From: Phycisphaerae bacterium
GTDB lineage: Bacteria; Planctomycetota; Phycisphaerae; Phycisphaerales; SM1A02
Reading direction: 5' to 3'
DNA length: 64,000 nt
Assembly (NCBI GenBank): GCA_016795035.1
Contig: JAEUIT010000003.1
Location: 115,116-179,115, forward strand
Below, piece after piece: positions 56,326 through 64,000 of the stretch. The notes under the pieces are model-generated. The model was given only the letters and a program-made list of their open reading frames with translations, had not been told where the DNA came from and did not search any database. Position numbers and translations under genes: made by a program. How positions within the stretch are numbered: the stretch's first letter is position 1; each line of letters opens with the position of its first letter.

Positions 56326-56859
56326 TTACCTCAGCGCGTTCGCCATCCGGATCAAGGACGACACGAGGAGGACGAGGATCGCGAGGGTGACGATCACGAG
56401 CGACCCCCACATCGAGTAGCGACCGACGATGCGGCGGATCTCGCCCATGCCGCCCGTCGTGCCCACGCTCCGGGGGATGCGGCGCACCTTGGGAAACCGG
56501 AGCGCCGTCTCGGGAGTCGCCTGAAGTCGCGCCCGGCGAAGAATCCTCTGCAGTCGGCTGTCGAGGGGCAGCGCCTCGGCAATCGGCGCCCCGCATTCGG
56601 GACAGCGAGTGACGTCGGCCCCGCGGAGGTCATAGCCGCACGCGGCGCAGGGGATCGCCGATCCGCCGTCGCTCGGGGCAGGCGGCTCGATCGGCCCCGA
56701 GGCCTCCGCTGCGACCGGGATCGGAGCGCCGTCGCGCGGGCTTCCGGGCTCCGAGCGCTCGAACGTCACCAGTTCGTCGTCGGCGCCCGGCGCGGGCGTC
56801 GCACTCGGCGTTGCAGCCGATGGTTGGCGCGGCGGCGTTGGAGGAGGAGGCGAAGACAA
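56326..56859 (-). CDS. Zinc-ribbon membrane protein
   Basis: A 177-residue protein with a Pro/Ala/Ser-rich start, a zinc ribbon (CAACGYDLRG ... CPECG) and one C-terminal membrane helix (MWGSLVIVTLAILVLLVSSLI). The ribbon type CxxCGYDLRG...CPECG is common in planctomycete membrane proteins of unknown role. The only initiation codon near the frame start is a TTG at 56859, so the N-terminus is uncertain. Confidence 0.62.
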   Translation of the reverse strand: MSSPPPPTPPRQPSAATPSATPAPGADDELVTFERSEPGSPRDGAPIPVAAEASGPIEPPAPSDGGSAIPCAACGYDLRGADVTRCPECGAPIAEALPLDSRLQRILRRARLQATPETALRFPKVRRIPRSVGTTGGMGEIRRIVGRYSMWGSLVIVTLAILVLLVSSLIRMANALR

Positions 56860-56861
56860 GG

Positions 56862-56974
56862 GAAGAGGAGAGTAGAGAAGGGGAGCGGAGAGGAGAATGG
56901 AGAAATGAAAATGGAGAGGGGTACGTCCGCTCTCTGTTTTCCCCTCTCCATTCTCTTCTTCCTTCTTCCCCTTC
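56862..56974. repeat. Purine/pyrimidine inverted repeat
   Basis: A purine arm (about 56862-56924, AAGGGAAGAGG to ATGGAGAGGGG) is followed by a 20-base centre and a pyrimidine arm (about 56942-56973, CCCCTCTCCATTCTC to CTTCTCAC). The inner arms AATGGAGAGGGG and CCCCTCTCCATT are perfect complements; the outer parts match imperfectly. It fills the gap between the zinc-ribbon gene start and the DUF1080 gene stop. Confidence 0.7.
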
Positions 56975-58309
56975 TCACTTCAGCTCGCGGACGTACACGT
57001 TCGCGAAGTCGATCGAGCTGCCGTGGTGCTGCAACGCGATCGGCCCGTTCGACGGCACGCCGGGGAGCGTCGCGTCGACGATGACGTGCTCGCCGTTCAA
57101 CCACACGTTCAGGACGTCGCCCTTCATGCGGATCAGGAAGCGGTTCCACGCGCCGATCGGCTTGTCGGCGGCCTTCTTCGGCGTGCACGCCGCGCGCACC
57201 TCGGGCGGCATCGACGCGTCGGTTCGATAGCCCCAGACTTCGCCCGAGCCCGCCGGCCAGGCCCAGATGTTCACTTGGCTCTTGTCGTTGCCGCGCAGGA
57301 AGATCCCGCTGTCGCGCTCGCCGATCTCGACGGTCTCGACGAGGCCGTTCGCGTCCTTGAGGTCGCTGCCGTCGGCGGCAAACTTCGGCCGACGCACCTT
57401 GCCCTGGTCGTCGCCCGTCCAGCGCCAGTCAACGATCATCTCGAAGTCGCCGAACGACTCCTCCGACCAGAGCGTCGAGCCCTTGCCGTCGTAGGAGAGG
57501 ACCCAGTCCTTCACGGTCCAGTGCTTCGCGGCGTCGCCATCCTGCTTCCAGCCGGTGAGGTCGGTGCCGTTGAAGATCGAGCGGAAGCCGACGTCCGACG
57601 TCGCGACCATCTCCGGCGCGAGCGCGGGCGAGGCGGGGGGCAACTCGGTGATGCGGAGATTCTTGAACCAGACTTCGCCGCCTTCGCTCTCGAGGCAGAG
57701 ATAGCCCTTGCGCGGCGTGATGTCGTAGCCGCCCGAGACTTCCTTGCCGTTCACCTCGAGCTTCAGCGTGCCGTGGTCGCCGGTGATCTTGTAGTGGTTC
57801 CACTCCGGCGCGGGCTTCGCGCGGCGCTCGAGCGGCAGGCATCGTTCCCAGCCCGCCGGGTGCGGACGATCGGGCTTCATGTGCGACCCGTGGATCGAGA
57901 AGATGTCGCCGTGCGAGGTGTAGATCAACTCGTCCTTGCCGTTGACATTCTCCTTCGCCTCGATCCCGTCCATCACCTGCACTTCGATCGAGCGCGTGAA
58001 CGGCTGGCCCGGCGCGGTGATCGCGTCCGACCACACGAAGAAGCCCGCGTTCGTCGTCGGCGTCCGGTGCGAGTAGTCAAACTCGATGACGAAGTTCTCG
58101 TACATCTTCTCGGTGCGCAGGACGCCCGTCGGATGTCCGCTGCACACGATGACCGGCGTGCCGTCGACGTCTTTGCCGACGGTCCACGTTTGAGGTCCGG
58201 TGTTGACGTTCACCCAGCCGGTGAGGTCGATGCCGTTGAAGAGCGGAACGCCGGCGGCAGGAGCTTGCGCGACGACGGCGGAAACGACGAGCAGGGAAGA
58301 TGCGAGCAT
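56975..58309 (-). CDS. Secreted tandem DUF1080 protein
   Basis: A 444-residue exported protein (signal MLASSLLVVSAVVAQAPAAG) with two copies of the DUF1080 jelly-roll (3-keto-disaccharide hydrolase) fold. Each begins with an FNG(I/T)DLTGW motif (residues about 24 and 250) and contains a NAGFFVWSD / DSGIFLRGN strand and an N.(Y/F).I.....L...(V/L)NG(K/E) stretch. The family acts on modified glycosides or binds carbohydrates. The second domain ends in GPIALQHHGSSIDFANVYVREL, as usual. Substrate unknown. Confidence 0.87.
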   Translation of the reverse strand: MLASSLLVVSAVVAQAPAAGVPLFNGIDLTGWVNVNTGPQTWTVGKDVDGTPVIVCSGHPTGVLRTEKMYENFVIEFDYSHRTPTTNAGFFVWSDAITAPGQPFTRSIEVQVMDGIEAKENVNGKDELIYTSHGDIFSIHGSHMKPDRPHPAGWERCLPLERRAKPAPEWNHYKITGDHGTLKLEVNGKEVSGGYDITPRKGYLCLESEGGEVWFKNLRITELPPASPALAPEMVATSDVGFRSIFNGTDLTGWKQDGDAAKHWTVKDWVLSYDGKGSTLWSEESFGDFEMIVDWRWTGDDQGKVRRPKFAADGSDLKDANGLVETVEIGERDSGIFLRGNDKSQVNIWAWPAGSGEVWGYRTDASMPPEVRAACTPKKAADKPIGAWNRFLIRMKGDVLNVWLNGEHVIVDATLPGVPSNGPIALQHHGSSIDFANVYVRELK

Positions 58310-58385
58310 TCGCGCACGGTACCCGCACGCTTGCGGTGGCGCATAGGCCGTCGCGAGCGGACGTCTGCGCGAAATCCGTCCCCGG

Positions 58386-59048
58386 TCACACCCCGACGGT
58401 CTTCACGCTCGGCGCCACGCCGATCTCCGCCCCGGTCTTCGCCTTCACCTCGTCGACGGTCACGCCCGGCGCGACTTCGGTGAGGACGAAGCGCCGGCGA
58501 TTCTTGTCCATCTCGAGGACGCCGAGCTCCGTGATGATCATGTCGATGCAGCGGCGGCCGGTGAGGGGCAGCGTGCACTGCGGGATGATCTTCGTCTCGC
58601 CCTTCTTGTTGACGTGCTCCATTGTCACGATGACGCGGCGCACGCCTGCAACGAGGTCCATCGCGCCGCCCATCCCCTTGACGAGCTTGCCGGGGATCAT
58701 CCAGTTCGCGATGTCGCCTTCCTGCGAGACTTCCATCGCGCCGAGGATCGCGAGATCGATGTGCCCGCCGCGAATCATGCCGAAGCTGTCGGCGCTCGAG
58801 AAGAACGAGTGTCCCGGCACGCCGGTGACCGTCTGCTTGCCCGCGTTGATGAGATCGGGGTCGACCTCGTCGTCGTACGGGAAGGGACCCATGCCGAGCA
58901 GCCCGTTCTCCGACTGAAGCCACACCGTCATGCCGTTCGGCACGTGGTTGGCGACGAGCGTCGGCATGCCGATGCCGAGGTTGACGTAGAAGCCGTCCTT
59001 GAGTTCCTGCGCGGCGCGCTTGGCGATCTGGTTACGGTCGAGGGGCAT
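58386..59048 (-). CDS. scoB: 3-oxoacid CoA-transferase subunit B
   Basis: A 220-residue beta subunit of succinyl-CoA:3-ketoacid CoA-transferase, which activates or releases acetoacetate. The catalytic glutamate lies in the SENGLLG motif (E47), preceded by [45 protein letters not shown] is the usual family core. The alpha subunit gene normally sits directly upstream in the same operon; here the upstream neighbour is a dispersed repeat and a divergent gene, so scoA must be elsewhere. Confidence 0.92.
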   Translation of the reverse strand: MPLDRNQIAKRAAQELKDGFYVNLGIGMPTLVANHVPNGMTVWLQSENGLLGMGPFPYDDEVDPDLINAGKQTVTGVPGHSFFSSADSFGMIRGGHIDLAILGAMEVSQEGDIANWMIPGKLVKGMGGAMDLVAGVRRVIVTMEHVNKKGETKIIPQCTLPLTGRRCIDMIITELGVLEMDKNRRRFVLTEVAPGVTVDEVKAKTGAEIGVAPSVKTVGV

Positions 59049-59061
59049 GGGGGGAGGTAAG

Positions 59062-59230
59062 GATCAAGGATGAAGGATCAAGGATCAAGAGTCGGGGATC
59101 AGGGGTGGGCGGTGTCTGGGGAGCCAGGATTCAGGAGTCAGGAGTCAGTGAAAGACACTTCGGACCCGCGCCCCTGGTGGTTTCCACTGGCTCCTCACTC
59201 CTCAATCCTGACTCCTCTTCCTGAGTGTAA
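59062..59230. repeat. Heptamer-armed dispersed element, locus D
   Basis: The most degenerate locus. GGATCAA heptamers (59065-59098) precede a GGAGTCA arm (59130-59148). The core is GTGAAAGACACTTCGGACCCGCG. The other arm has CTCCTCA/CTCCTGA/TCCTCAA heptamers (59189-59222). The core resembles the rc of the locus C core (GTGGCAAAACACTTGGGCACCGCG). It lies between divergent scoB and the caspase gene. Confidence 0.7.
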
Positions 59231-59285
59231 CGGGCGCGCCACAAGAGGTCTGTCCGCCCCGCGCGGGATACGCTCACGCCCTCTC

Positions 59286-61484
59286 ATGCTTTCCGTTGCG
59301 GCTGTGGCAGTAGCGCTCGTCGTTGGATCGGGCGGACAAAAGGCACTCGGCGTCGACGACGCGCCGGCCGCCCCTCCGAAGGCCGAGGCGCCGCCGGCGC
59401 TCGACGCCGTGCCGCGCGCCATGAAGCCGCCGCGGCGGTTCGCGCTCGTGATCGGCGTCGCCGACTACGAGGATCGGCGCATCCCCGACCTTCCGGCGTG
59501 CGAGAAGGACGCGACCGAACTCGCGAAGGTGTTGCGGGATCCGGCCATCGGCATGTTTCCGCCGGGCAACGTGACGCTCCTCACCGACAAGGCGGTCACG
59601 CGGAGCGCGGTGGTCGCGGCGCTCGATGACCTCGCGCGGAAGGCCGGCCCCGACGACCTCGTCGTCGTCTTCTACTCGGGCCACGGCGCGACGGACGAGA
59701 AGGGGCGCGCGTACTGGGTCATGAGCGACGCGAAGGTCGACGCACTCCGCTCGACCGCGCTCGCCGAACTGGAGATCAGCGAGCTCTTGGGCGAGATCAA
59801 GACGCGCCGCCTCGTGACGCTGATCGACGCCTGCTACTCGGCGGCGACCGCCGAGCTTGCCTCGACGAAGAGCCTGATCGACGTCTCGAAGCTCTATCCC
59901 GAGTTCAAGGGCGACGGACGCGTGGGGATCACGGCGAGCAAGGGCGACCAGCTCAGCATGGTCATCAAGGACGACAAGGATCCCGGCTTCGGCCACAGCG
60001 CGTTCGCGTTTCATCTGCTCGAAGGGCTGCGCGGCAACGCGGACGCCGGCGGCAACGCGGACGGCGTGGTCGACCTCGACGAGCTCTGGGCGTACGTGAA
60101 GGACCGAACGATCGAGACGTCGCGGCGCCAGGGCGGCGCGCAGGAACCGCAGCTGAAGGGGCAGTTCGGCAGCAAGTTCCTCCTCGCGGTGAACGCGCCG
60201 CGGCTCGCGGCGATCTCCGCGGAAGGGAAGGAGCGCGCGGCCCGCGACCGCGCGCGGCTCGACGCTCTCGAGGCGCTCTTCCTCGCGGAGGAGCTCTCGG
60301 CGCTCGAGCGCGAGGAGGCGCGGCGCCTGCTCGCCGTCGAGGCTGCAACGTTGAGCGAGGTCGAGCGGCGTCGCCGCGAGACGTACGTCGACGTTGCCGA
60401 CGGCCGCCTGCCCGCGAAGCGCCTGACGGAGACGCTTGCCGCGATCGGCGCGGGGGCGTCGCCCGTCGCCGCCGCCGCGGTGACCCCGGCGACGGCGCTC
60501 GCGGATCTTGCCGCCAAGTTTCCCGACGTCGACGCGCCGGTCGCGCTTGTCTTCCATCACGCCGTTGCAGCCGGGGACCCCGAGCTCGCCAAGGCCGCGC
60601 GGGTCGCCGCGGGCTGGGGCGTCGGCGGGGTCGTGGGCGTCGAACTTCCGCGCGTGTCGCTTCTCGCGATCGAGCCATTCCCGGACACGAGCGACTCGCT
60701 CTACCTGACCCGCGGCTGCATCCGCCTCGAGCCGCCGGAGGTGACCTTCGCGGCGCGCACGGCCGTGCCGGCGGGCGATGTGCACGTCGCGACGGCGAAG
60801 GGCGAGCGCGTCGTCATCGGCGGCGCCGTCACGGGCGCACTCTCCGTTGCAGCCGCCGATCGCTCGACGCTCTCGCTCACGGTCTCCGCCCGCGGCGATG
60901 CACCGGCGCTCGATCGGCTTCTCGAGCGCGCGACCGATGCCCGTCCGGCGTTTCACGCCGCGCTCGCGCGGGCGATCGCGGCCGCGGCGCCGGTCGCCCT
61001 GGTCGCCGAGGCGCCCTGGGCGCGCGAGCGGCTGCGGCGATGGGCGGAAGCGACGACCGGCCGGAACGCCGGCTCGATGTTCGTCGGCGCGAAGCTCGTC
61101 GAACTCTCGATCGACGGCGACGACGAGTTCGCGCGGCAGTGGTCGATCGCGACCGACCGGCTCGTGAGCGTGGCCATCACCGCCGAGCCGGCGCGCGACG
61201 CGCTCCGCACCACCGTGCGCCTCGGCTTCCTCAAGGCCTCCGACGCCGAGGGCGCCGTCGGGCTCTGGCGCACGTTCCTCGATCGCATCCGGCCGCTGTC
61301 GGGCGGCGCGGTCACCCCTATCGACGCCCAGCTCGACACCCAGCGCGATGCCCAGCTCGGCGTGTCGGCCGGCGCGTCGGTCGTCCTTCGCCTCGATGTC
61401 GATCGCGCCGCGCTGGTCCGCTGGCTCGACGAGTTCTGTCCCGTCCTCGGCGAACTCGGCGCGTCCGCCGAGACCGCGCCGTAA
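59286..61484 (+). CDS. Exported caspase-fold (C14) peptidase
   Basis: A 732-residue protein. A hydrophobic N-terminus (SVAAVAVALVVGSGG) suggests export. The caspase/metacaspase domain (about 50-290) has FALVIGVADYED, the catalytic histidine (H133 in VVFYSGHGATD) and the catalytic cysteine (C183 in TLIDACYSAAT), then ITASKGDQ and an EF-hand-like NADGVVDLDELWAY. The last 430 residues are not recognised: a charged helix (360-430) and a large alpha/beta part ending in LDVDRAALVRWLDEFCPVL. ATG 59286 was chosen because it begins the hydrophobic signal; the open frame upstream lies in repeat D. A subtilase gene follows after 21 bases. Confidence 0.85.
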   Translation: MLSVAAVAVALVVGSGGQKALGVDDAPAAPPKAEAPPALDAVPRAMKPPRRFALVIGVADYEDRRIPDLPACEKDATELAKVLRDPAIGMFPPGNVTLLTDKAVTRSAVVAALDDLARKAGPDDLVVVFYSGHGATDEKGRAYWVMSDAKVDALRSTALAELEISELLGEIKTRRLVTLIDACYSAATAELASTKSLIDVSKLYPEFKGDGRVGITASKGDQLSMVIKDDKDPGFGHSAFAFHLLEGLRGNADAGGNADGVVDLDELWAYVKDRTIETSRRQGGAQEPQLKGQFGSKFLLAVNAPRLAAISAEGKERAARDRARLDALEALFLAEELSALEREEARRLLAVEAATLSEVERRRRETYVDVADGRLPAKRLTETLAAIGAGASPVAAAAVTPATALADLAAKFPDVDAPVALVFHHAVAAGDPELAKAARVAAGWGVGGVVGVELPRVSLLAIEPFPDTSDSLYLTRGCIRLEPPEVTFAARTAVPAGDVHVATAKGERVVIGGAVTGALSVAAADRSTLSLTVSARGDAPALDRLLERATDARPAFHAALARAIAAAAPVALVAEAPWARERLRRWAEATTGRNAGSMFVGAKLVELSIDGDDEFARQWSIATDRLVSVAITAEPARDALRTTVRLGFLKASDAEGAVGLWRTFLDRIRPLSGGAVTPIDAQLDTQRDAQLGVSAGASVVLRLDVDRAALVRWLDEFCPVLGELGASAETAP

Positions 61485-61505
61485 ACACACTCCGCGTTGC
61501 ACCCA

Positions 61506-63743
61506 ATGTCCACCGTGATTCCGCTCGTCCGTCTCGTCTCCATTTCCGCGTTGCTGCTGGCGCCGACCGCGCTCGCGTCGCAGGAAGTCCGCCCGTCGAC
61601 CGCGGGAGTCCCGGTGCGCGTGCGCACGCAGGCCGAGCGCGATCTCGCGGAATTGATGAACCTCTCGAACGACGAGGCGCCGTTCGCGGTGTCGATCAAG
61701 ACCGACACGGGGAAGACCGGCTTCATCGAAGGCGAGCGATTCCGGCTCGAGATCCTCTCCGACGAAACGTGCTTCATCACCGTGCTCGAGGAAGCGCCCG
61801 ACGGCGCGCTGTCGGTCGTCGTGCCGGGCAACGCGGGGGACACGCAGGCGAAACTCGAGAAGGGGGCCACGCTCGTCTTGCCGATCGGCAGCGAGAAGGA
61901 CGGTCGACGCTTCAAGGCGCAGCCGCCGCACGGGACGAGCCGCATCAAGGTGTTCGCGACGTCGGAGCCGATCGAGATCCCGCATGGCGACGCGGCGAAG
62001 GACGAGGACGCCGCGCGCGAACGGCGCATCCGCGAGCTGCTTGAGGGGCTCTCGGCGAAGGCGGCGCGCGGGAAGGCACGCCCCGCCGGATCGAAGGGGG
62101 TAGGCGTGACCGACGGCGACCCGCTCGACGGCGACGCCTGGGCCACGGCGGAACTCCTGATCGTCACCGGCAAGGACGAGGCGGAACTCGCGAAGAACCG
62201 CGGGCAGGACAAGCTGGCGGACCTCCTGATCCCGGAGGACAAGGTGCGCCGTGAGCGTCCGGCGCCCGCCGAGCGGCCCGCACGGCGCAATCCGGCGGCG
62301 CCGCTCACGGCGCAGACCTCGACCGAGGCGAACGACCGCTATCGCGCGCAGTGGGAGTCGACGGTGTCGGCGATGTCGGGCTCGAAGTCGCTGGGGCCGA
62401 AGCTCGTGAGGCCGCGCGGCGCGCAGCCCACCGTGCCGCTCGCACCGGTGTCAGACCTGATCGTCGTGCGCTCGAAGGCCCCCGGAGGCGCGCCCGGCTC
62501 GAAGGCGATCGGACGCTGGACGACCGAACTCGTGCCGGTCGCCCCGCCCGGATCGAAGGCGCTCGACGCATCGCCGGAGGCGCTCGCCAAGCGCATCTCC
62601 GCGTTGCAGGCGGAGGATCCGTCGATCGTCGCGATCATTCCCAATCGCACGTGGCAGGTGTTCGGTGGCCCCGCGCCGCAGGACGTGAAGACCGCCCGCA
62701 GCCCTGAGTTCGATCCGAAGTCGCCCTTCAGCGGACTCCAGTGGCACCTCAACAACTCGGAGAACAACGGATTCGACATCCGCTACTTCCAGCGCGCGAT
62801 CGACCTCATCGAGATCGAGCCGGTCACGATCGGCCTCGTCGACCAAGGGGTGCACCTCGACGAGTCGCGCCTCGCCGACTGCATCTGGACGAACGCCGGC
62901 GAGATCCCCGACAACAACGTGGACGACGACGGCAACGGCTATGTCGACGACGTGCATGGCTGGAACTTCGCGTCGAACAGCGCCAAGCTCTCGACCGGCA
63001 ACGACGTCTTCAACCACGGCACCTACTGCATGTCGGTGATGACGGGCGGAGCGCCCGGCAAGCCGTACCACTTCTTCGGCGTCTGCCATGATCCGGTCGT
63101 GATCCCCGCCGCATGCGTCGCGTTCGACGAGAAGGCCGGAACTGCGATCGGCCCGATCAATGCGACGTTCGACGCGATGAAGTACGCGATCGACAACGGC
63201 GCGAAGGTGCTCAACCTGAGCCTCGGCGGACCGACGACGGCGAACGAGCTCTTCGTGATGAACCTGCACCCGATCTGGGACTACGCGGAGGAGAAGGACG
63301 TCCTCGTCGTCATCGCGGCGGGCAACGAGAATCAGGACATCGACGTCGAGCCCGTCGCCCCCGCGTGCATCCCGCGCGACAACACGATCGTGGTCATGGC
63401 GGTCGATCCCTCGGGCGGCCCGGCCCGCGGCTGGAATGCGGCGACCGGCGCGTGGCAGCAGTACTCCAACTACGGCCGTAACGAAGTCGACATCGCGGCG
63501 CCGGGCACGATGGTGCTCGGCATTCCGAACGTGGACGCCACGAGCTACGACGACGGCACGTCGTTCGCGACGCCGATCGTCGCCGCCGCCGCAGCAGCAA
63601 TCTGGGCGAAGCACCCGGACTGGAAGGCGGCCGACGTGAAGCGTGCGATTCTCGAAACGGCGCGGGTGGTCGACGCGCTCGAGGACAAGTGCCTCACCGG
63701 CGGCATGCTCGACATCGACGCGGCGATGAATTGGTCGAAGTGA
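61506..63743 (+). CDS. Exported subtilase with N-terminal DUF4384-like domain
   Basis: A 745-residue protein with a signal peptide (LVRLVSISALLLAPTALAS). Residues about 55-155 are a beta-sandwich (VSIKTDTGKTGFIEGERFRLEI ... CFITVLEEAPDG) of the DUF4384 type. Residues 440-740 are an S8 serine protease: Asp446 in IGLVDQGVHLDE (usually DTG/DSG), His504 in FNHGTYCMSVM, Asn607 in IAAGNENQ and Ser686 in DGTSFATPIVAAA. A propeptide-like segment (about 315-385) lies between them. The pair with the caspase-fold gene suggests one protease activates or regulates the other. Confidence 0.88.
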   Translation: MSTVIPLVRLVSISALLLAPTALASQEVRPSTAGVPVRVRTQAERDLAELMNLSNDEAPFAVSIKTDTGKTGFIEGERFRLEILSDETCFITVLEEAPDGALSVVVPGNAGDTQAKLEKGATLVLPIGSEKDGRRFKAQPPHGTSRIKVFATSEPIEIPHGDAAKDEDAARERRIRELLEGLSAKAARGKARPAGSKGVGVTDGDPLDGDAWATAELLIVTGKDEAELAKNRGQDKLADLLIPEDKVRRERPAPAERPARRNPAAPLTAQTSTEANDRYRAQWESTVSAMSGSKSLGPKLVRPRGAQPTVPLAPVSDLIVVRSKAPGGAPGSKAIGRWTTELVPVAPPGSKALDASPEALAKRISALQAEDPSIVAIIPNRTWQVFGGPAPQDVKTARSPEFDPKSPFSGLQWHLNNSENNGFDIRYFQRAIDLIEIEPVTIGLVDQGVHLDESRLADCIWTNAGEIPDNNVDDDGNGYVDDVHGWNFASNSAKLSTGNDVFNHGTYCMSVMTGGAPGKPYHFFGVCHDPVVIPAACVAFDEKAGTAIGPINATFDAMKYAIDNGAKVLNLSLGGPTTANELFVMNLHPIWDYAEEKDVLVVIAAGNENQDIDVEPVAPACIPRDNTIVVMAVDPSGGPARGWNAATGAWQQYSNYGRNEVDIAAPGTMVLGIPNVDATSYDDGTSFATPIVAAAAAAIWAKHPDWKAADVKRAILETARVVDALEDKCLTGGMLDIDAAMNWSK

Positions 63744-63764
63744 TGGGGCTCTGAATCTGTCGCT

Positions 63765-63960
63765 GTCTCCGTCTCGGCTTTCTCCGCCGCGCCCCCTCCG
63801 TCATCGCTGGCGCGATGCCACCTCCCCCGCGAACCGCGGGGGAGGATAAAGGCGCGCGCCTGCAACGCGGAGCGCGCTCTGCGATCCTCCCCCACGTTCC
63901 GTGGGGGAGGGGGACCATCGCGAAGCGATGGGGGTGGGGGCAGGGCGATCTGGCGAGTCG
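63765..63960. repeat. Multi-hairpin GC-rich element, single copy
   Basis: Same architecture as 54780-55230: CATCGC...GCGATG, CCTCCCCCGCG/CGCGGGGGAGG, a spacer with the octamer at 63860, CCTCCCCCACG/CGTGGGGGAGG and CCATCGCGAAGCGATGG, followed by GGTGGGGGC. It lies directly after the subtilase stop and could end that transcript. The octamer holds the same place as in the other copies. Confidence 0.82.
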
Positions 63961-64000
63961 GGAGTTCGCGGCGGAGGACCCAGCCCCGCCCACTCCGGGC

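Overview
The window is a high-G+C chromosome segment that reads like a flagellated member of the Planctomycetota. Three secreted proteins (9236-11761, 12001-13695, 29457-32048) end in the dockerin-like GDL.GDG.VDG.DL..LLG.WG tandem that is typical of Phycisphaerae-like planctomycetes. FG-GAP/CRTAC1 proteins, a tandem DUF1080 protein, a DUF1111 di-haem protein, a WD40-tailed Ser/Thr kinase and many small lipoproteins fit the same group. LptE-like and BamD-like genes point to an outer membrane. The class-level placement is an inference from protein style, not from a marker gene.

Layout. 1-6 kb: proline catabolism (PutA-type, cut by the window edge), a lipoprotein hydrolase, a GT4 glycosyltransferase with a small partner, a 28-bp-type tandem array, and prmC. 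5.9-9.1 kb: a non-RD kinase with WD40-like tail, in DNA clearly poorer in G+C than its surroundings. 9.2-17 kb: secreted FG-GAP, di-haem and TPR/CRTAC1 proteins. 17-29.4 kb: PH-domain and ClpP-like proteins, tRNA-Ser(GCU), a dinG-like helicase, a tightly overlapped lipoprotein-pyrC-MMPL operon, a Cys-rich repeat lipoprotein, uvrC and a YggU-family gene. 29.4-42 kb: a large Cys-rich dockerin protein, a VOC protein, a TauE/DUF1634 pair, a surface protein with three internal repeats, ftsH, an lptE-bamD pair and a lipid kinase. 42-54.7 kb: flagellar export cluster fliL-fliN-O-P-Q-R-flhB-flhA-flhF-flhG-orf-fliA, in the usual order but without fliM. 54.7-64 kb: palindromic repeats, an M28 peptidase, a DUF1080 protein, scoB, then a secreted caspase-fold peptidase followed by a DUF4384-like/subtilase protein.

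The most unusual signal is not a gene. The octamer CTGCAACG (complement CGTTGCAG) occurs 45 times by my hand count, 24 on one strand and 21 on the other, about once per 1.4 kb, against two to three expected. Its flank is also conserved, giving CTGCAACGNNGAG. Density, lack of strand bias, extended consensus and placement in linkers, signal peptides and intergenic DNA resemble DNA-uptake sequences of naturally competent bacteria. Several further repeat families are present: heptamer-armed elements at four loci, a multi-hairpin GC-rich element at two loci that itself carries the octamer, a 12-copy tandem array abutting prmC, and a purine/pyrimidine hairpin.
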